DNA from: Campylobacter sp.
Lineage (GTDB): Bacteria; Campylobacterota; Campylobacteria; Campylobacterales; Campylobacteraceae
Length of the DNA: 9,580 nt
Direction of reading: 5' to 3'
Assembly (NCBI GenBank): GCA_024680445.1
Contig: JAILCJ010000058.1
Coordinates: 1-9,580 of the forward strand
Part shown: in pieces, positions 7,056-9,580 of the stretch
Layout: every line of letters begins with the position of its first letter
Position numbering within the stretch: position 1 is the first letter of the stretch
The notes under the pieces: model-generated
Databases searched by the model: none
Told to the model about the DNA's origin: nothing
Seen by the model: the letters and a program-made list of their open reading frames with translations, nothing else
Made by a program: the position numbers and the translations under genes

Positions 7056-8053
7056 TGTATAGAAGAGAGCTTGAAAATATACTAAATTCTGGGCGTTTAC
7101 CAAATTTTTTCTTGCTTTTTGGTGCTGATGAATACCAAATAGAACTTTTTGGCAAAGAAATTTTAAATTTTTATCTTAACGAAGATGCAAATTTGATGAA
7201 TTTGTATTTTGATGAATATGATTTTGAGCTTGCAAAATCGCATTTGAGCGAAAATTCGCTTTTTGGCGGAGATAATGTGCTTTGTATAAAAATCGATAAA
7301 AAAATTCCTATCAAGGAGCTAAAACAGCTTATAAGCATTTGTTTAGATGATAAAAGTAAGAAATTTTTGCTTGAATTTTATGAATACGATACGAAAATTA
7401 TCTCTGAAACTCAAAGAATTTTTGCAACAAATTTTGCAAGATTTTTTAAAGCAAACAATCCAGAAGAAGCGGTTGATTTGCTAACTAGAAGTGCCGCTAA
7501 AATCGGACTAAATATAACAAGAAGTGCCCTTTATGAGTTGTATTTTATACAAAATGAAAATTTATATCTTGCAGCAGGCGAGCTAAACAAACTTGCAAGT
7601 TTAAACACGCATATCGAACAAGACATGGTAAGAAGTTTGGTTTTTGGGCTTGGCGGGATAAGTTTTGATGATTTTTTTGATAAAATTTTGGCTTTTAAAG
7701 ACATAAGGGAGGATTTTTATCTTTATATACAAGATGGAAATTTTAACGAAATTTTATTTATAAATTCGCTTTATAAAGCCTTTTTTAGATTGTTTAAACT
7801 TCAAGCTTATGTCAAGGTAAATGGCAAATTTGATATATCAAAAACCCTTGGATATTTGCCACCAAAAAATATCATAGAAAAGCTAAAAAGACAGAGTTTA
7901 TCGATAAAGTTAAATACTTTTAAAGAAATTTTTATGGCATTAAATTTAGCAGAATTTAATATAAAAACAAGCACAAAAATGGATAAAAATTTGTATTTGC
8001 TTTCTTGCATTTTATCTTTGCAAAATATCATTTCAACAGCAAATATTAAGTAA
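7055..8053 (+). CDS. holA: DNA polymerase III subunit delta (clamp loader)
   Basis: The delta subunit is the part of the clamp loader that opens the sliding beta clamp during chromosome replication. The protein is divergent, as delta always is. It shows FLLFGADEYQIE at 19-30 (the family's start pattern), NSLFGGDNVLCIK at 67-79, and ENLYLAAGELNKLASL at 168-183, matching the conserved segment before the third domain. The C-terminal all-helical part (about 200-325) fits the collar domain. The 332-residue length is normal. The ATG at 7055 shares its A with the rnr TAA, and a GGA six bases upstream can serve as ribosome site. There is no gap from rnr, so both are surely co-transcribed. The rpsF promoter starts nine bases after its stop. 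Confidence 0.9.
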   Translation: MYRRELENILNSGRLPNFFLLFGADEYQIELFGKEILNFYLNEDANLMNLYFDEYDFELAKSHLSENSLFGGDNVLCIKIDKKIPIKELKQLISICLDDKSKKFLLEFYEYDTKIISETQRIFATNFARFFKANNPEEAVDLLTRSAAKIGLNITRSALYELYFIQNENLYLAAGELNKLASLNTHIEQDMVRSLVFGLGGISFDDFFDKILAFKDIREDFYLYIQDGNFNEILFINSLYKAFFRLFKLQAYVKVNGKFDISKTLGYLPPKNIIEKLKRQSLSIKLNTFKEIFMALNLAEFNIKTSTKMDKNLYLLSCILSLQNIISTANIK

Positions 8054-8061
8054 AAAAAAGA

Positions 8062-8067
8062 TATAAT
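8062..8067 (+). promoter_or_regulatory. Main promoter of the rpsF-ssb-rpsR operon
   Basis: A perfect TATAAT lies nine bases after the holA stop, within AAAAAAGATATAAT. Transcription would begin near 8074, leaving a leader of about 67 bases before rpsF. It lets the ribosomal operon be expressed apart from the upstream rnr-holA transcript. Confidence 0.65.
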
Positions 8068-8108
8068 CCCCACTTGCTTAATGCAAAAAATTCCTTGCTT
8101 GTGTTTAG

Positions 8109-8114
8109 TAAAAT
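8109..8114 (+). promoter_or_regulatory. Possible second rpsF promoter
   Basis: GTTTAGTAAAATAC contains a TAAAAT -10-like box 27 bases before the rpsF ATG. If used, the leader would be about 20 bases. The T-tract context is weaker than at 8062, so this is the less likely start. Confidence 0.3.
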
Positions 8115-8140
8115 ACAGGCGAAATCCATAAGGAGAAAAT

Positions 8141-8563
8141 ATGAGACATTACGAGCTTTTGTTTATTCTTAAGCCAACGCTTACAGAAGAAGAAATCAAA
8201 GCTAAAGTTGACTTCGTAAAAGAAGTTATTACCAAAAATGGTGGCGAGATAGCCAAGGTTGATGAAATGGGCACTCGCAAACTAGCTTACACCATACAAA
8301 AATATGAACGCGGCGTGTATTTTGTGATTTATTACAAAGCACCACCGGCTTTGCTTGCTGAGCTAACCAGAAATATCCGCATTACAGAGGATATCATACG
8401 CTTTTTGAGCGTTAAATACGAAAACAAAAGAGAAATCTCTGCTTGGGAAAAAATGGTTAAAGGCATAAAACAAAGCATAGTTAAAAAAGAGCGTGAGCCA
8501 CGAGCCCCTCGTGAGCCTAAAGAGCCTAAAAGCGAAGAAATAACTTTTAGCGAAGAGAACTAA
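8141..8563 (+). CDS. rpsF: 30S ribosomal protein S6
   Basis: S6 binds 16S rRNA together with S18 in the platform of the small subunit. The fold is clear: [11 protein letters not shown] at 2-12, [22 protein letters not shown] at 44-65 (the core beta strands) and [14 protein letters not shown] at 81-94. At 140 residues it has a tail beyond the roughly 100-residue core, as many S6 proteins do. From about 104 on it is highly charged, with a repeated Glu-Pro-Arg/Lys pattern ([12 protein letters not shown] at 119-130) and an acidic end. The ATG has a strong ribosome site, AAGGAG at 8130-8135. It is the first gene of the classic S6-SSB-S18 operon. Confidence 0.97.
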   Translation: MRHYELLFILKPTLTEEEIKAKVDFVKEVITKNGGEIAKVDEMGTRKLAYTIQKYERGVYFVIYYKAPPALLAELTRNIRITEDIIRFLSVKYENKREISAWEKMVKGIKQSIVKKEREPRAPREPKEPKSEEITFSEEN

Positions 8564-8576
8564 ATAAGGAAAAAAT

Positions 8577-9194
8577 ATGTTTAACAAAGTTGTTTTAGTT
8601 GGTAATTTAACAAGAGATATAGAGTTAAGATATACAACAAATGGTGCTGCTATCGGTAACTCGGCTATTGCAGTAACAAGACGTTTTACTATGAATAACG
8701 AAAAACGAGAAGAAACTTGCTTTGTTGACATTACATTTTTTGGAAAACAAGCCGAAATAGCGAATCAATACCTAAACAAAGGTTCAAAACTGCTTGTAGA
8801 AGGCAGACTTAAATTTGATCAATGGACCGATAACAACGGACAAAATCGCTCAAAACACAGCGTAGTCGTTGAAAGTATGGAAATGCTAGGCTCGAATCCA
8901 AACAATCAAGGTGGATTTAATCAAAATCAAGGCTACAACCAAAATAGTGGCGGTTATAACAATCACCAAAACTATAATCAAAATAACGGTGGCTACAATC
9001 AAAATGGCGGTTATAACCAAAACTATAACCAAAATTCTTATAGCCAAAACAGTTACAATAACAGCTACAACCAAAATTCTTATAGCCAAGCTGCTCAAAA
9101 ACAAAATGCTAGCAAGCCTGATTATGATAAAGTCCAAGAAATAGATGTCGATGCCGATAAATACGATAACGGCGACGATAATGTACCATTTTAA
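8577..9194 (+). CDS. ssb: Single-stranded DNA-binding protein
   Basis: SSB coats single-stranded DNA in replication, repair and recombination and recruits partners through its C-terminal tip. Residues 1-104 form the OB fold: FNKVVLVGNLTRDIELRYT at 2-20, the ETCFVDITFFGKQAE stretch at 46-60, NKGSKLLVEGRLKFDQW at 67-83. Residues 107-172 are a linker made almost only of Asn, Gln, Gly, Tyr and Ser. The acidic tail ends in DDNVPF, a close variant of the canonical DDDIPF tip that binds partner proteins. At 205 residues it is slightly longer than typical because of the linker. AAGGA at 8566-8570 is the ribosome site. In context, it probably also serves transformation with DprA. Confidence 0.97.
   Translation: MFNKVVLVGNLTRDIELRYTTNGAAIGNSAIAVTRRFTMNNEKREETCFVDITFFGKQAEIANQYLNKGSKLLVEGRLKFDQWTDNNGQNRSKHSVVVESMEMLGSNPNNQGGFNQNQGYNQNSGGYNNHQNYNQNNGGYNQNGGYNQNYNQNSYSQNSYNNSYNQNSYSQAAQKQNASKPDYDKVQEIDVDADKYDNGDDNVPF
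8895..9089 (+). repeat. Low-complexity Asn/Gln/Tyr repeat tract in ssb
   Basis: The linker codes for variants of GYNQN, GGYNQN and YNQNSYSQ. An exact 21-base repeat occurs at 9027-9047 and 9069-9089, 42 bases apart, giving YNQNSYSQ twice (residues 150-157 and 164-171). The unit length stays a multiple of three, so copy-number change would lengthen or shorten the linker without breaking the frame. Confidence 0.8.
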
Positions 9195-9207
9195 AAAAGG
9201 ATAACAA

Positions 9208-9468
9208 ATGGCAGAAAAAAGAAAATATTCACGCAAATATTGCAAATACACAGAGGCTAAAATCGAATTTATAGACTATAAAGACACTTCACTTTTGAAG
9301 TATTGCTTGTCTGAAAGATTCAAAATCATGCCAAGACGTTTAACTGGCACTAGCAAAAAATACCAAGAAATGGTTGAAAAAGCTATCAAACGTGCTCGTC
9401 ACGCTGCGATAATACCTTATATAGTAGATCGCAAAGATGTAGTTACAAACCCTTTTGAAGGTTTATAA
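9208..9468 (+). CDS. rpsR: 30S ribosomal protein S18
   Basis: S18 pairs with S6 on the platform of the small ribosomal subunit. The conserved core is plain: FIDYKD at 21-26, the [20 protein letters not shown] block at 34-53, and [13 protein letters not shown] at 59-71. The basic N-terminal stretch ([13 protein letters not shown]) is typical. The 86-residue length equals that of other Campylobacter S18 proteins as I recall them. The ribosome site AAAGG at 9196-9200 lies seven bases before the ATG, and only 13 bases separate it from ssb. It is the last gene of the operon, followed by a strong hairpin. Confidence 0.97.
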   Translation: MAEKRKYSRKYCKYTEAKIEFIDYKDTSLLKYCLSERFKIMPRRLTGTSKKYQEMVEKAIKRARHAAIIPYIVDRKDVVTNPFEGL

Positions 9469-9470
9469 AA

Positions 9471-9498
9471 CTTTTCCCTCGCTTCGGCGAGGGCAAAG
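9471..9498. terminator. UUCG-capped hairpin between convergent genes, probable shared terminator
   Basis: CCCTCGC-TTCG-GCGAGGG (9476-9493) is a perfect 7-bp GC-rich stem closed by a C(UUCG)G tetraloop, among the most stable known in RNA. CTTT (9471-9474) and AAAG (9495-9498) extend the stem across one mismatch. It begins eight bases after the rpsR stop. Read rightward there is no U-run after it; read leftward the extended stem is followed by TTTTAT. It thus looks better as the terminator of the convergent left-pointing gene, and may also trim or protect the rpsR 3' end. Confidence 0.7.
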
Positions 9499-9507
9499 CT
9501 TAAATTC

Positions 9508-9579
9508 TTACTTATATCCCTCGCAAAAAATCTCGAAAATTTTTAAATTTATCTCAAAATTCAAAGCAAATTTGATAGA
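9508..9579 (-). CDS. Probable 3' end of a convergent gene, cut by the window edge
   Basis: On the minus strand one frame stays open from the right edge for 23 codons and stops with TAA at 9510-9508; the other two frames stop early. The encoded tail ends IFEIFCEGYK. Fifteen bases after the stop comes the hairpin at 9476-9493 with a T-run on this strand, the arrangement expected at a gene end. From memory, C. jejuni has lon convergent with rpsR, but I do not recognise this tail as Lon. A chance open frame is possible. Confidence 0.4.
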   Translation of the reverse strand, partial: SIKFALNFEINLKIFEIFCEGYK

Positions 9580-9580
9580 C

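Noticed and set aside
8068..8140. S6:S18-binding mRNA leader of rpsF
   Set aside because: The bulged CCG that defines the known motif is absent, and no clear long stem is visible by eye.
8911..9144. Plus-strand frame of 77 codons rich in Thr, Ile and Lys
   Set aside because: Out-of-frame reading of the ssb linker repeat; it lies wholly inside a clear gene.
8886..9251. Minus-strand open frame of 121 codons, very hydrophobic (long runs of Ile, Val, Leu)
   Set aside because: It is the mirror of the Asn/Gln/Tyr repeat codons of ssb read backwards; it has no ribosome site or family features.

Overview
The window is AT-rich, chromosomal-type DNA that looks like a Campylobacter (Campylobacterota). 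The evidence is the low GC content, promoters made of a -10 box behind periodic T-tracts with no -35 box, short RNase R and S18 proteins of epsilonproteobacterial size, and the gene set. From memory, C. jejuni has the same neighbours (holA, rnr | ilvC, a periplasmic deacetylase-like gene, dprA, ruvX). Here an HDOD gene sits between ilvC and rnr, and the rpsF-ssb-rpsR operon follows holA directly. The frequent palindrome CAAATTTG suggests a species other than C. jejuni. I cannot name the species from sequence alone.

Layout. Bases 1-261 hold no convincing gene, but contain a good orphan promoter-like box. Bases 262-4184 are a left-pointing block read ilvC -> divergent polysaccharide deacetylase -> (terminator) -> dprA -> ruvX. 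Bases 4185-4320 are a compact divergent promoter region. Bases 4321-8053 are a right-pointing, overlapping set: HDOD protein, RNase R (rnr), DNA polymerase III delta subunit (holA). A fresh promoter right after the holA stop then drives rpsF-ssb-rpsR (8141-9468). A strong UUCG-capped hairpin follows, and the last 70 bases probably carry the 3' end of a convergent left-pointing gene.

How the genes work together. This is mostly housekeeping: ribosome (S6, S18), replication (SSB, delta clamp-loader subunit), DNA uptake and processing (DprA, SSB, RuvX), RNA turnover (RNase R) and branched-chain amino acid synthesis (IlvC). The less-explained parts are the HDOD protein translationally overlapped with RNase R, the deacetylase gene that follows ilvC in the same frame after one stop and one sense codon, and the repeat-rich non-coding stretches beside dprA and ruvX.

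I found no mobile element, CRISPR array, toxin-antitoxin or defence cluster, and no clearly new multi-gene system. The items worth a second look are regulatory or structural.
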